From Geodermatophilus sp. DSM 44513 (lineage in GTDB: Bacteria; Actinomycetota; Actinomycetes; Mycobacteriales; Geodermatophilaceae), in the NCBI RefSeq assembly GCF_032460525.1, contig NZ_CP135963.1, positions 620,001 to 684,000 of the forward strand: a DNA stretch of 64,000 nt, written 5' to 3'. Position numbers and translations under genes: made by a program. Position 1 is the first letter of the stretch, and each line of letters starts with the position of its first letter. Shown here one piece after another: positions 56,342 through 63,218 of the stretch. The notes under the pieces were generated by a model. That model was not told where the DNA came from, searched no databases, and was given only the letters and a program-made list of their open reading frames with translations.

Positions 56342-57829
56342 ATGCGCAACGCTGTTCCATGCCGTTCCTCGTCGGCACGCGCCGGTACTCTGCTCCGGCG
56401 TGTGGGGCTGCTTCGTCAGTTGGTCGTATCATTGGCCGCGCTCGCGGTCGTCCTAATTGGCGTGATCCTCGCACCTATCGCACAGGGGACGACGGGATTT
56501 ATCGGTAGCTATTGTCACGACCGCGGCTATGCTTGCGTAACTGGCGGATACGCAGCGACGGCTGCAAGCACCGGCAACAGTTGGGCCTGGCGGTACTACG
56601 GCGAGCAGGGCGCTGGCGGCATCGGAACGCCTTCCGGGCCGCACAACTGCACCCTCTACGTTGCCTGGCGCCTTCAGCAAGCGGGAATGGTCGACCCTAA
56701 GCGCGCGTGGGGGAATGCCTCCGAGTGGGGCAACGTATTTTCCTCTGACCGTCGACCAGCCGTTGGCTCGGTGGCTTGGTGGAAAAGCGGGAATCACGTC
56801 GCCTACGTCGAGCAAGTGAGCGCTGACGGAGCCCAAGTGTATGTGCGTGCGGACAATTATGTCCCTAGCGGCGCGGGCGGATACACCGACGCAGGGTGGA
56901 TATCAGTCAACGCGCCCACCGGCTTTCTGCACATCCACGACGTAGGCGCTGGCGCCCCCGGTGGAAGTGTTACCACTCCGACCGCCGGCATTGCGTTTGA
57001 GGCCAACACTAGCCACCTGTGGACGGCGGGGGGCGCTGGCACTGCTGATCGAGGCCTGGGCATGATGCCCGGCACCAGCCCGGCCATCGCGGCCGTGTCC
57101 GGCGGGTACCAGGTCGCTTTTCAAGCGAATACTGGTAATTTGTGGACTACGGGCCCGCTCGGGACTCGAGACTTTGGCCTCGGCATGATGGCCGGGACGA
57201 GCCCGGCAATAGCTGCCGTGCCCGGCGGTTACCAAATCGCCTTCCAAGCTAACACTGGCAACCTCTGGGTTGCGGGGACCCAGGGAACAGGCGACTTCCA
57301 CCTTGGCATGATGCGGGGCACAAGCCCGGCGATCGCCTCCCATAACGGCGGGTATGGCATCGCCTTCCAAGCTAACACCGGCAACTTGTGGACGGCTGGC
57401 GCCGCCGGGACGGCCGACCGCGGATTAGGCATGATGGCTGGCACGAGCCCTGCTATCGCCGCAAACTCCGCTGGCTACGGCATCGCCTTTCAAGCCAACA
57501 CGGGCAACCTGTGGACGACCGGCGCCGGCGGGACCGCTGACCGTGGCCTGGGCATGATGCGCGGAACCAGCCCTAGTATCGCCGCGGGCGCCGGCGGTTT
57601 CGGCATTGCCTTTCAATCGAACACGGGGAATTTGTGGACGACTGGTGCGGCTGGGACTGCCGACTTGCAATTGGGCATGATGGCCCGTACCAGCCCGAGC
57701 ATAGCCGGAGGCTCCAGCTACTCGTTGGCCTTCCAAGCGAACACCGGAAGCCTTTGGACGGCAGGCGGTGTCGGAACTACCGACTTGCGGCTTGGCATGG
57801 CGGGGGGCACTAGCCCGGCTATTGCCTAG
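56342..57829 (+). CDS. Secreted CHAP-domain protein with seven propeller-like repeats
   Basis: 495 residues. N-terminal signal or anchor (basic LLRRVGLLRQ then LVVSLAALAVVLIGVILAP, about 27-47). CHAP domain at about 75-200 with candidate catalytic Cys103 in GPHNCTLYVAWRL and His152 in GNHVAYVEQV, as in peptidoglycan amidases/endopeptidases. From about residue 215 seven units of about 41 residues follow (xxAFQANTGNLWT, GTADRGLGMM, GTSPAIA), probably a seven-bladed beta-propeller that binds sugar or cell wall. Lower G+C and A/T-ending codons show it is foreign cargo of the island. RBS GAGAGG 9 bases before ATG. Biochemical role is inferred from the domains only. Confidence 0.85.
   Translation: MRNAVPCRSSSARAGTLLRRVGLLRQLVVSLAALAVVLIGVILAPIAQGTTGFIGSYCHDRGYACVTGGYAATAASTGNSWAWRYYGEQGAGGIGTPSGPHNCTLYVAWRLQQAGMVDPKRAWGNASEWGNVFSSDRRPAVGSVAWWKSGNHVAYVEQVSADGAQVYVRADNYVPSGAGGYTDAGWISVNAPTGFLHIHDVGAGAPGGSVTTPTAGIAFEANTSHLWTAGGAGTADRGLGMMPGTSPAIAAVSGGYQVAFQANTGNLWTTGPLGTRDFGLGMMAGTSPAIAAVPGGYQIAFQANTGNLWVAGTQGTGDFHLGMMRGTSPAIASHNGGYGIAFQANTGNLWTAGAAGTADRGLGMMAGTSPAIAANSAGYGIAFQANTGNLWTTGAGGTADRGLGMMRGTSPSIAAGAGGFGIAFQSNTGNLWTTGAAGTADLQLGMMARTSPSIAGGSSYSLAFQANTGSLWTAGGVGTTDLRLGMAGGTSPAIA
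56984..57829 (+). repeat. Seven in-frame repeats of about 123 bases
   Basis: Encode the seven AFQANTGNLWT-type blades of the CHAP protein. Units are 35-41 codons long and diverged at the DNA level (synonymous differences throughout), so the duplication is old and selection is on protein. Confidence 0.85.
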
Positions 57830-58051
57830 ACAAGCCTTCCGCGGCATTTCGGCCTCCCGTACCAATTGAGCAGCCGGAAGCCGCGCCTAGGGACTCGGCA
57901 AAATCGTCGAAGTCAGCCCGGTGGTCAGCAACGGGAGCGGTGTTCGGGCGTGTCTCCACAGAGCGACGGTCACTGCCGTGATGATCACGACGGCGGGACA
58001 CCGGCAAGTTCTTCGGAGGTGGATCTCGATGCCCATCCCGGTGCGCGAAAC

Positions 58052-59172
58052 CGACTAGATGATCGATTCCAAGGGGTGGTGACGTTCCCGCGGAGGGTCG
58101 TCAAGCCGCCGTCCTTCACCGCGTTCCCGCGGGAACGTCTCGGGCGGTGCTTCGGCGTGCCTTGATCGCCTGATGGGCGAGGGTGCCCAGGCTCGGCGTT
58201 GCTGATCCAACGTCGAACCTCGGAGGTCCTCGTGGACGCCGATCTGGACACCCTCGCCACGGCACTCTATGTACGCACCGATGATCTGCTGAAGGCTTCG
58301 CCCGACCGCGCCCCGGCCCGCCCGGCGGTTGGGGGATCGCACCGCGGATCACTGACGCCGAGCTGGTCACCCTCGCGGTGATGCAGGCCCTACTGGGCCG
58401 CACCAGCGAGGCCAGCTGGCTGCGGTTCGCCCACGCCTAGCTGCGGCACCTATTCCCGTATCTGCCCCAACAGCCGGGCTACAACAAGCGGCTGCGCCGG
58501 CTGGCCGACACGCTCCGCTGGCTGATCGCCGTGCTGGCCCGCGACACGCATCTGTGGTTTGACGACGTGTGGGTGGTCGACTCCACCCCGGTGGAATGCG
58601 CCCGCTCCCGAGAGGCAGCACACAGCTCGGAGCTGGCCGGCTGGGCCGAGTACGGCTACTGCGCCAGCCACTCCCGCTACTTCTGGGGACTGCGACTACA
58701 CCTGTTCCGCACCCTGCACGGACTGCCCGTCGGCTTCGCCGTCTCCGGCGCCAAGGCCGACGAGCGTGAGGTGCTGCTCGGTCCGCTGGAAGCCGACCCG
58801 ACGCTGACCTGCGGCCGAACGGGACAGGCGGTGATCGCCGACCGGCACTACTACGGCCGCCAGTTCGAAGCCACGCTGCACGGCCACGGCATCACGTTGT
58901 TGCGCCCTGCCCGCGCCGGCGAGACACCGCGGCCCCGAGCGGCCCTGTTCAAGCCGCTGCGGCAAGTGATCGAGTCGATCAACGACACCTTCAAGGGACA
59001 GCTCGACCTCGAACACGACGGCGGACACACCCCGCTCGGCGTCTGGGTTCGCGTCCTGCGACGTGTCCTGGCCCTCACCGCCGCCATCTGGCACAACGAC
59101 CACATCGGCGCGCCGACCCCACGATCACTGATCGCCTACGACCACTGACCCTTGAAATCAATCCTCTAGGCG
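58052..59172 (+). mobile_element. IS982-family insertion sequence, degenerate
   Basis: About 1.1 kb with imperfect terminal inverted repeats: left CGACTAGATGATCGATTCC then AAGGG (58052-58075), right, read inward on the opposite strand, CGCCTAGAGGATTGATTTC then AAGGG (59172-59149), 20 of 24 matching. An internal inverted repeat GACGTTCCCGCGG (58081-58093) with CCGCGGGAACGTC (58127-58139) precedes the transposase. No target-site duplication was recognised. Confidence 0.7.
58232..59148 (+). pseudogene. IS982-family transposase, frameshifted and interrupted
   Basis: Begins VDADLDTLATALYVRTDDLL, shifts frame within a G-run near 58329-58334 (ARPAVGG to GIAPRITDAELVTLAVMQAL), meets a TAG at 58438-58440 (FAHA-stop-LRHLFPYLPQQPGYN) and then stays open to 59148. 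The intact C-terminal part has the IS982 DDE core: WVVDSTPVE, ISG-type FAVSGAKADEREV, VIADRHYYG and the Glu in RQVIESINDTFKGQLDLE. Two independent lesions mean it cannot make a full transposase. Confidence 0.85.
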
Positions 59173-59410
59173 AAGCCCGATGCGGTGCCGGTCACCGGCC
59201 CGGCCGCTGATTGGCTCCGTCCGTTGGACCCGCAGGAGGAGCCAGCGCCAGCGAAAGACGTCCCACAGCTGCACCCCAGCCCTGATCCCACTCACCGAAG
59301 ACCATGGCGATCAAGAGGCTGCAGCAGGGCGCTGCGGTCCGTTAGTGGCACGGATGTACAGCTAAGCGGCTGGTGAGGGACACCTGCGGCCACCCCACAG
59401 CTACATGCAA

Positions 59411-59453
59411 CCCGACAATCGGGCGGTTGGGGGTTCGAGTCCCCCCTTCGGCT
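59411..59453 (+). repeat. Partial tRNA-Thr copy, attR of the island
   Basis: CCCGAC followed directly by the 30 bases AATCGGGCGG ... TTCGAGTCCCCCC and TTCGGCTC. Compared with the tRNA it lacks the TTGT of the anticodon loop and has T for G after the T stem. It cannot fold as a tRNA; it marks the far end of the island. Confidence 0.85.
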
Positions 59454-59572
59454 CCCCTCCTGGCCCCGTCGCCGGGCGTAGCGGCGCGGGGACGGGGTAG
59501 TCCGCCGCGGCGGACGAGGCGAGCCCCGGTCGCCGCCCGTACCCCCGTGCACGTCCGACGACGAGGAACCCC

Positions 59573-60766
59573 GTGGCCACGGACACCGACACCGACCATC
59601 CGGCTCCGCTGGTCAGCCCGCCCCGGCTGCGCACCGACGAGGACCGCACCGCCTCGCGCCTGGAGCTGTTCCTCGACCTGGTCTACGTGCTCGTCGTGGC
59701 CCAGCTGGCCTCCGCGCTGGCCGAGGACCTGACCTGGCACGGCGCGGCGGTGTTCGCCGGGCTGTTCACGGTCACCTGGTGGTCGTGGGTGACGATCACC
59801 CTCTACGCCAACCGGTTCGACACCAACGACGTGCTCTACCGCGTCGCGAAGCTGGCGATGATGTTCGGGGTGGCGGTGATGGCCGCCAGCGCCACCGAGG
59901 CGGTCGGCCCGCAGTCCGGCGTCTTCGCCCTCGGCTACCTGGCCACCCGGGCCCTGCTGCTCCTGCTCTACGCCCGCGCGTGGCGGCACGTCACCGAGGC
60001 CCGCGGCACCATCGCGGTCTACCTGACGGCCACCGGTGTCGGCGCCGCGCTGTGGGTGGTGTCGCTGGCCGTTCCCACGCCGGCGCGGTACTGGCTGTGG
60101 GCCGCGGGCATCCTGCTGGAGGCGGCCGGCCCGCTGGTCGCCACGCGGTACGGCCGCGACGTCCCCCTGCACCTGGAGCACCTGCCCGAGCGGTTCGGCC
60201 TCTTCGTCATCCTGGTGCTCGGCGAGTCCGTCGCCTCGGTGGTCAAGGGCATGTACGAGACGCAGTGGCAGACGGCGTCGGTCGTCGTGGCGGCCGTCGG
60301 GTTCGTCGTCACCGCCGCGCTGTGGTGGAGCTACTTCGACCTCGGCGGCGCGGCCGGCAAGCAGCACCTGGTCGAGGACGGCGGCGGGCAGGAGAGCGGC
60401 ACCGCGGACCGCTACGTGTACGGCCACCTCCCGCTCACGCTGGGGCTGGCCGCCGTCGGGGTCGGCATCGAGCAGTACGTCGTCCACCCGGTCGGTGAGC
60501 TCTCGACCGGGGGACGGTGGGCACTGTGTGCCGGGACGGCGCTGTTCCTGACCGGCACCGCGGCCCTCGTCGCCGGCACGGCCGGCTCGTGGCGGGCGGC
60601 GTGGCCCTGGCCCACCGTCGCGATCCCGGTGGTCGTGGCCATCGGTGTCCTCGACGAGGTCCTGCCGGTGGTCAGCGTGAGCGCCGTCGGCGTCGCGTTG
60701 CTGCTCGTGGTGCTCGCCGGCATCCGCGAGCAGCGCCGCGGCCGGATCGCGACCACCGAGACCTAG
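59573..60766 (+). CDS. Low temperature requirement protein A (LtrA) family
   Basis: 397 residues with about ten to twelve transmembrane helices. Family start RTASRLELFLDLVYVLVVAQLA (about 24-45), WWSWVTITLYANRFDTNDV, HLPERFGLFVILVLGESVASVV and WWSYFDLGGAAG are diagnostic. Named after a Listeria gene required for growth in the cold; the biochemical activity is unknown. GTG at 59573 has CGAGGAACCCC upstream. Its TAG and the stop of the convergent gene share the palindrome CTAG, so the two genes overlap by four bases. Confidence 0.9.
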   Translation: MATDTDTDHPAPLVSPPRLRTDEDRTASRLELFLDLVYVLVVAQLASALAEDLTWHGAAVFAGLFTVTWWSWVTITLYANRFDTNDVLYRVAKLAMMFGVAVMAASATEAVGPQSGVFALGYLATRALLLLLYARAWRHVTEARGTIAVYLTATGVGAALWVVSLAVPTPARYWLWAAGILLEAAGPLVATRYGRDVPLHLEHLPERFGLFVILVLGESVASVVKGMYETQWQTASVVVAAVGFVVTAALWWSYFDLGGAAGKQHLVEDGGGQESGTADRYVYGHLPLTLGLAAVGVGIEQYVVHPVGELSTGGRWALCAGTALFLTGTAALVAGTAGSWRAAWPWPTVAIPVVVAIGVLDEVLPVVSVSAVGVALLLVVLAGIREQRRGRIATTET

Positions 60767-61173
60767 TCGAAGCTGCCCGCGCCGTCCCGCCGGTAGGCCG
60801 AGCGGCGCTCCACCTGCGCCCGCTCGGTCCGCTCGGCCCGCACCCGGGCCGCGGTGCCCGGCGGGTAGCCCGCCTTGGCCACCCGGTGCTCGGTCGTCTC
60901 CACCATGAACGCCAGCGAGAAGACCAGCCCCATGAACAGCCCGCCGGCCGCGGCGGACAGCCGGTAGACCAGCGGCACGGGGACGACGGTCACGCAGAGC
61001 ACCAGCACCGGCAGCAGCTGGACCACCGCACGGGTCAGGTGCCGGCGCGCCCACCCCGGCCCGGTGGTGTCGGCCAGCACCCAGGGCGACAGGTCGCGCG
61101 GCAGCCGGCCGCCGAGTGCGTAGCGGGTCCACTGCAGCGGCGTCGGCCGGTGCGCGGCACCGTGGGTTCGCAC
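60763..61173 (-). CDS. DUF5313 membrane protein
   Basis: 136 residues. N-terminal cytoplasmic part with PTPLQWTRYALGGRLPRDLS and WVLADTTGPGWARRHLTRA, two transmembrane helices (about 50-68 and 74-92), and a basic Arg/Glu-rich C-terminus. The family is actinobacterial and uncharacterised. GTG at 61173 lies 7 bases after TACCGT (61186-61181, minus strand), another leaderless arrangement. Confidence 0.8.
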   Translation of the reverse strand: MRTHGAAHRPTPLQWTRYALGGRLPRDLSPWVLADTTGPGWARRHLTRAVVQLLPVLVLCVTVVPVPLVYRLSAAAGGLFMGLVFSLAFMVETTEHRVAKAGYPPGTAARVRAERTERAQVERRSAYRRDGAGSFD

Positions 61174-61180
61174 GACTCCG

Positions 61181-61186
61181 ACGGTA
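61181..61186 (-). promoter_or_regulatory. -10 element TACCGT, leaderless DUF5313 gene
   Basis: TACCGT on the minus strand ends 7 bases before the GTG at 61173; no SD sequence between. Confidence 0.45.
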
Positions 61187-61263
61187 GGCCGTTCGGGGCA
61201 TTGCCGGCGGGCTGTGAGCCGGAGCACACTCTGCCGCGCACCCGACGGCGAGGAGGTCCGGCA

Positions 61264-61695
61264 ATGCACATCCGTCAGCTGCTGCGGCGCAAGGGAACGG
61301 ACGTCGCCACGGTCGAGGCCACGGCCAGCGTCCGCACCGCCCTGGCGCTGCTCAGCGAGCGCCGCGTCGGCGCCCTGGTCGTCTCCGCCGACGGCCGCGG
61401 CGTCGAGGGCATCGTCTCCGAGCGCGATGTCGTCCGGGCGCTGCACGACCGCGGCGCCGACCTGCTGGACGCGCCGGTGTCGACGGTCATGACCGCGCAG
61501 GTGCACACCTGCGTGCCGGCCGCCGGTGTCGAGGAGCTGGCCCGGACGATGACCGAGCACCGGGTGCGGCACGTGCCGGTGGTCGAGGACGGCGTGCTGG
61601 TCGGCATCGTGTCCATCGGCGACGTGGTCAAGGCCCGGCTCGACGAGCTGGAGGAGGAGCGCGCGCAGCTGGTCGGCTACATCCAGGCGGGGTGA
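61264..61695 (+). CDS. CBS-pair domain protein
   Basis: 143 residues made of two CBS motifs (about 8-62 with VGALVVSADGRGVEGIVSER, and 73-130 with HRVRHVPVVEDGVLVGIVS, IGDVVK), close in form to stand-alone CBS proteins with a conserved LLRRKGTDVATVEATASVRTA start. Such proteins bind adenine nucleotides and regulate a partner; the partner is unknown. ATG at 61264 has GAGGAGGTCCGGCA upstream. Confidence 0.88.
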   Translation: MHIRQLLRRKGTDVATVEATASVRTALALLSERRVGALVVSADGRGVEGIVSERDVVRALHDRGADLLDAPVSTVMTAQVHTCVPAAGVEELARTMTEHRVRHVPVVEDGVLVGIVSIGDVVKARLDELEEERAQLVGYIQAG

Positions 61696-61718
61696 CGGGG
61701 GCCGGCGTCGTGCCGGCG

Positions 61719-61724
61719 TAGGTT
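61719..61724 (+). promoter_or_regulatory. -10 element TAGGTT, leaderless rarD
   Basis: TAGGTT ends 6 bases before the rarD GTG; no SD sequence between. Confidence 0.5.
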
Positions 61725-61730
61725 GCCGGC

Positions 61731-62651
61731 GTGGACGAGCGGCGCACCGGGATCCTGTGCGGCCTGGGCGCCTACGGCCTGTGGGGCCTGTTCCCCCTGT
61801 ACTTCCCGCTGCTGGAGCCGGCCGGCGGGCTGGAGATCGTGGCCCACCGGGTCGTGTGGTCGCTGTTGTTCATCGCCGTCCTGCTCACCGTCCTGCGTGC
61901 CTGGCCGCAGGTGCGCGCCACGGTCGCCGACCGCCGCTCCGCGCTGGTCCTGCTCGGCGCCGCCGTGCTCATCGCGGCCAACTGGCTGGTCTTCGTGTAC
62001 GGGGTCAACTCCGGGCACGTGGTGGAGACCTCGCTCGGCTACTTCATCAACCCCCTGGTGAGCGTGCTGCTCGGGGTGGTGGTCTTCGCCGAGCGGCTGC
62101 GCCGGCTGCAGTGGGTGGCCGTCGGGATCGCCGCCGTCGCGGTGGCCGTGCTGACCGTCGACTACGGCCGGCCGCCGTGGATCGCCCTGTCGCTGGCGGC
62201 GACCTTCGGCCTGTACGGGCTGATGAAGAAGCTGGTCCGGGTCGAGGCGGCTCCGGGTCTGTTCGTGGAGACCGCGCTGGTCGTCGTCCCCGCGGTGGTG
62301 GTGCTGGCCGTGCTGCACGCCGGCGGCGAGGGGACGGCGGGCACCGCCGGGACCGGCCACCTGCTGCTGCTGGCGAGCGCCGGTGTGGCGACCGCTGTGC
62401 CCCTGCTGCTGTTCGCCGGCGCCACCCGGCGCGTCCCGCTGTCCACGGTGGGGCTGCTGCAGTACCTCACCCCGCTCATGCAGCTGGCGATCGGGGTCTT
62501 CGTCAACCAGGAGCCCATGCCGCCGGCCCGGCTGGCCGGGTTCGTCATCGTGTGGGTCGCCCTGGCCGTGTTCACCGTCGACGGCCTGCGGACCGCCCGG
62601 GACGGCGCCCGTCGGCGGGCGGCGGAGACCGCGCCCGCACCGGCCCGTTGA
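61731..62651 (+). CDS. rarD: EamA family transporter RarD
   Basis: 306 residues, ten hydrophobic helices in the EamA pattern. RarD signature near the N-terminus (GLGAYGLWGLFPLYFPLLEP, EIVAHRVVWSLLFI), NWLVFVYGVNSGHVVETSLG, YFINPLVSVLLGVVVF, and VGLLQYLTPLMQLAIGVFV. Drug/metabolite transporter superfamily; named for chloramphenicol resistance but substrate unknown. GTG at 61731. The TGA stop is part of repeat copy 7. Confidence 0.93.
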   Translation: MDERRTGILCGLGAYGLWGLFPLYFPLLEPAGGLEIVAHRVVWSLLFIAVLLTVLRAWPQVRATVADRRSALVLLGAAVLIAANWLVFVYGVNSGHVVETSLGYFINPLVSVLLGVVVFAERLRRLQWVAVGIAAVAVAVLTVDYGRPPWIALSLAATFGLYGLMKKLVRVEAAPGLFVETALVVVPAVVVLAVLHAGGEGTAGTAGTGHLLLLASAGVATAVPLLLFAGATRRVPLSTVGLLQYLTPLMQLAIGVFVNQEPMPPARLAGFVIVWVALAVFTVDGLRTARDGARRRAAETAPAPAR

Positions 62652-62748
62652 AGGACCCCCTCGCCCCCCGCCACTCGCAGGCTCGCGCCAGGCCCCGTCC
62701 AGAGGCTCGCTGCGAGCGTGCGAGCGGTGAGGGGGACGGGGTCATCAT
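62650..62748 (+). repeat. Stop-abutting palindromic repeat, copy 7 (composite)
   Basis: Starts within the rarD stop (TGAAGGACCCCCTCGCC) and has the usual first half (CCGCCACTCGCAGGCTCGC), but then continues into what looks like a second unit in the opposite orientation (GGCCCCGTCC ... GCGAGCGTGCGAGCGG ... GGACGGGGTC). CCCCGTCC/GGACGGGG forms the second stem. Confidence 0.75.
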
Positions 62749-62804
62749 GCCCACGAGGGGGCCGCACGGCGGCCGGGTGGCCCGGGGATGTCGGTGGGCG
62801 GGTC

Positions 62805-62810
62805 TAGCGT
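62805..62810 (+). promoter_or_regulatory. -10 element TAGCGT before the DUF3263 gene
   Basis: TAGCGT 28 bases upstream of the GTG at 62839; the leader contains the SD sequence GAGGAAGGA. Confidence 0.4.
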
Positions 62811-62838
62811 CGGTGCCGTCCCCGAGGAAGGAAGTCCC

Positions 62839-63207
62839 GTGTCCGCCGAACCAGCTCCCGCGGTCTCCCCGCCGGGGGGCGAGGTGCCCCGTCCCCCCGC
62901 CGCCGAGCCGCCGCCCGCGCCCGTCCCCGAGCCGGCCATCCGTCCCGGTGGCCTGACCCGCCGCGAGCACGAGGTGCTCGCCTTCGAGCGGCAGTGGTGG
63001 CGCCGGCCCGGCGCCAAGGAGACGGCCATCCGCGACCGCTTCGGCCTGGCGCCGATCCGCTATTACCAGGCGCTCAACGCCCTGGTCGACCGGCCGGCGG
63101 CGCTGGAGGTCGACCCCCTGCTGGTGCGCCGGCTGCGGCGGCTGCGCGCCGCGCGCGGGCAGCGGCGAACCTCGCAGATCCTGGGCAACGGGGGCCGCGG
63201 CATCTAG
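62839..63207 (+). CDS. DUF3263 protein
   Basis: 122 residues. A Pro/Ala/Glu-rich N-terminus (1-40) and a compact helical C-terminal domain: LTRREHEVLAFERQWWRRPG, AKETAIRDRFGLAPIRYYQAL and NALVDRPAALEVDPLLVRRL, the DUF3263 signature, which looks like a helix-turn-helix unit (ETAIRDRFGLAPIRYYQ). Possibly DNA-binding; role unknown. GTG at 62839 was chosen over ATG at 62788 because GAGGAAGGA lies 6 bases upstream and the -10-like TAGCGT lies between the two. Confidence 0.87.
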   Translation: MSAEPAPAVSPPGGEVPRPPAAEPPPAPVPEPAIRPGGLTRREHEVLAFERQWWRRPGAKETAIRDRFGLAPIRYYQALNALVDRPAALEVDPLLVRRLRRLRAARGQRRTSQILGNGGRGI

Positions 63208-63210
63208 ATT
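63205..63210 (+). promoter_or_regulatory. -10 element TAGATT, leaderless last gene
   Basis: TAGATT overlaps the DUF3263 stop and ends 8 bases before the GTG at 63219. Confidence 0.4.
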
Positions 63211-63218
63211 TGCTCACC

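Larger units (their letters stand above)
55527..59453. mobile_element. Degraded integrated island in tRNA-Thr
   Basis: About 3.9 kb bounded by the tRNA 3' half (30 identical bases starting at 55527) and its copy at 59417-59446. Inside: a broken excisionase on the minus strand just after the tRNA, where xis/int genes of actinobacterial tRNA-integrating elements usually lie, a lower-GC secreted CHAP protein and a broken IS982-type element. A sampled row of the cargo gene (57121-57180) has 33 G/C of 60, against about 45 of 60 in flanking rows. No integrase or replication gene remains, so it is presumably immobile. Confidence 0.8.

Noticed and set aside
59342-61264. Long minus-strand frame through ltrA ending GGTRTPNRPIVG
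   Set aside because: Antisense to ltrA and to the tRNA fragment; composition is that of a GC-bias shadow.
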